Shown one piece after another: positions 4,991-5,115 of a stretch of DNA of 5,115 nt. The notes beneath the pieces were generated by a model. That model did no database searches, was not told where the DNA came from, and saw only the letters and a list, made by a program, of their open reading frames with translations. This DNA is from Dehalococcoidia bacterium (GTDB lineage Bacteria > Chloroflexota > Dehalococcoidia > JACVQG01). The stretch spans positions 1 to 5,115 of the forward strand of contig JACVQG010000127.1 in the NCBI GenBank assembly GCA_015661045.1, written 5' to 3'. Made by a program: the position numbers and the translations under genes. Each line of letters begins with the position of its first letter. The stretch's first letter is position 1.

Positions 4991-5115
4991 AGAGCAACGA
5001 AGCTCTAATTTCATGTTGATACTGATTGCTGTCAATGCTGTACTGCTTATTGCCAAATTGGCACTACCGGACCTGGATTATGTTCTCGGATTGCACGCAA
5101 GAGGCTGGTTGGATA
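4980..5115 (+). CDS. N-terminus of a membrane protein, possibly rhomboid-like (partial, runs off window)
   Basis: Only the first 45 codons are present. They encode a short polar N-terminus (MESREQRSSN), then a hydrophobic helix at about 11-29 (FMLILIAVNAVLLIAKLAL), then PDLDYVLGLHARGWLD. The pattern is a cytoplasmic tail, one helix containing an AVN segment, and a loop ending in G-W-L. It resembles the beginning of rhomboid-family intramembrane serine proteases. The catalytic Ser and His would lie beyond the window, so the family call is a guess. That it is a real gene start is better supported, by the ribosome binding site and the membrane helix. It follows the phosphorylase by 119 bases with no convincing terminator between (GGGTTA 4875-4880 can pair with TAACCC 4902-4907 but has no T-run), so co-transcription is likely. 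Confidence 0.6.
   Translation, partial: MESREQRSSNFMLILIAVNAVLLIAKLALPDLDYVLGLHARGWLD

Noticed and set aside
1..5115. CRISPR array, tRNA, rRNA or riboswitch
   Set aside because: No regularly spaced direct repeats, cloverleaf, rRNA-like stretch or known riboswitch core was seen on either strand.

Overview
The window looks like a stretch of bacterial chromosome, probably from an anaerobe. The evidence is an intact oxygen-sensitive type [4Fe-4S] 2-hydroxyacyl-CoA dehydratase activase next to a short-form alpha-glucan phosphorylase. The style of these two proteins, together with a DUF433/DUF5615 gene pair and an ISAzo13-like transposase tail, would fit Chloroflexota (Dehalococcoidia-like). That placement is inference from memory of the families and is weak. 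All genes that can be supported lie on the + strand.

Left part (about 1-1150) is accessory DNA. It starts with what looks like the last 29 residues of a transposase. Next comes a 115-bp MITE-like palindromic element (142-256) with 16-nt terminal inverted repeats and two internal hairpins. A GTG-started 234-residue protein follows (380-1084). It is of unknown function and carries a HEPN-like RNxxHN motif.

Middle part (about 1150-2110): a 57-bp stretch at 1204-1260 duplicates, with about 88 % identity by eye, the first 19 codons of the activase gene that starts 900 bp further on. It then runs into unrelated sequence and stops, so it is a truncated relic. Between the relic and the intact gene sits a two-gene toxin-antitoxin-like module: a DUF433 protein (1368-1685) and a DUF5615 PIN-like protein (1686-2051). 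The module has a near-consensus sigma70 promoter and a palindrome over its -35 box. The two genes are in the same frame, with one TAG codon between them and no gap.

Right part (about 2110-5115) looks like housekeeping metabolism. It holds the activase (2113-2937), an AT-rich 186-bp spacer with an extended -10 promoter, the glycogen/alpha-glucan phosphorylase (3124-4860), and the first 45 codons of a membrane protein (4980 to the window edge). The activase would use ATP to inject an electron into a dehydratase or reductase partner that is not encoded here. The phosphorylase releases glucose-1-phosphate from storage glucan. Nothing in the window links the two functionally. No tRNA, rRNA, CRISPR array or riboswitch was recognised.
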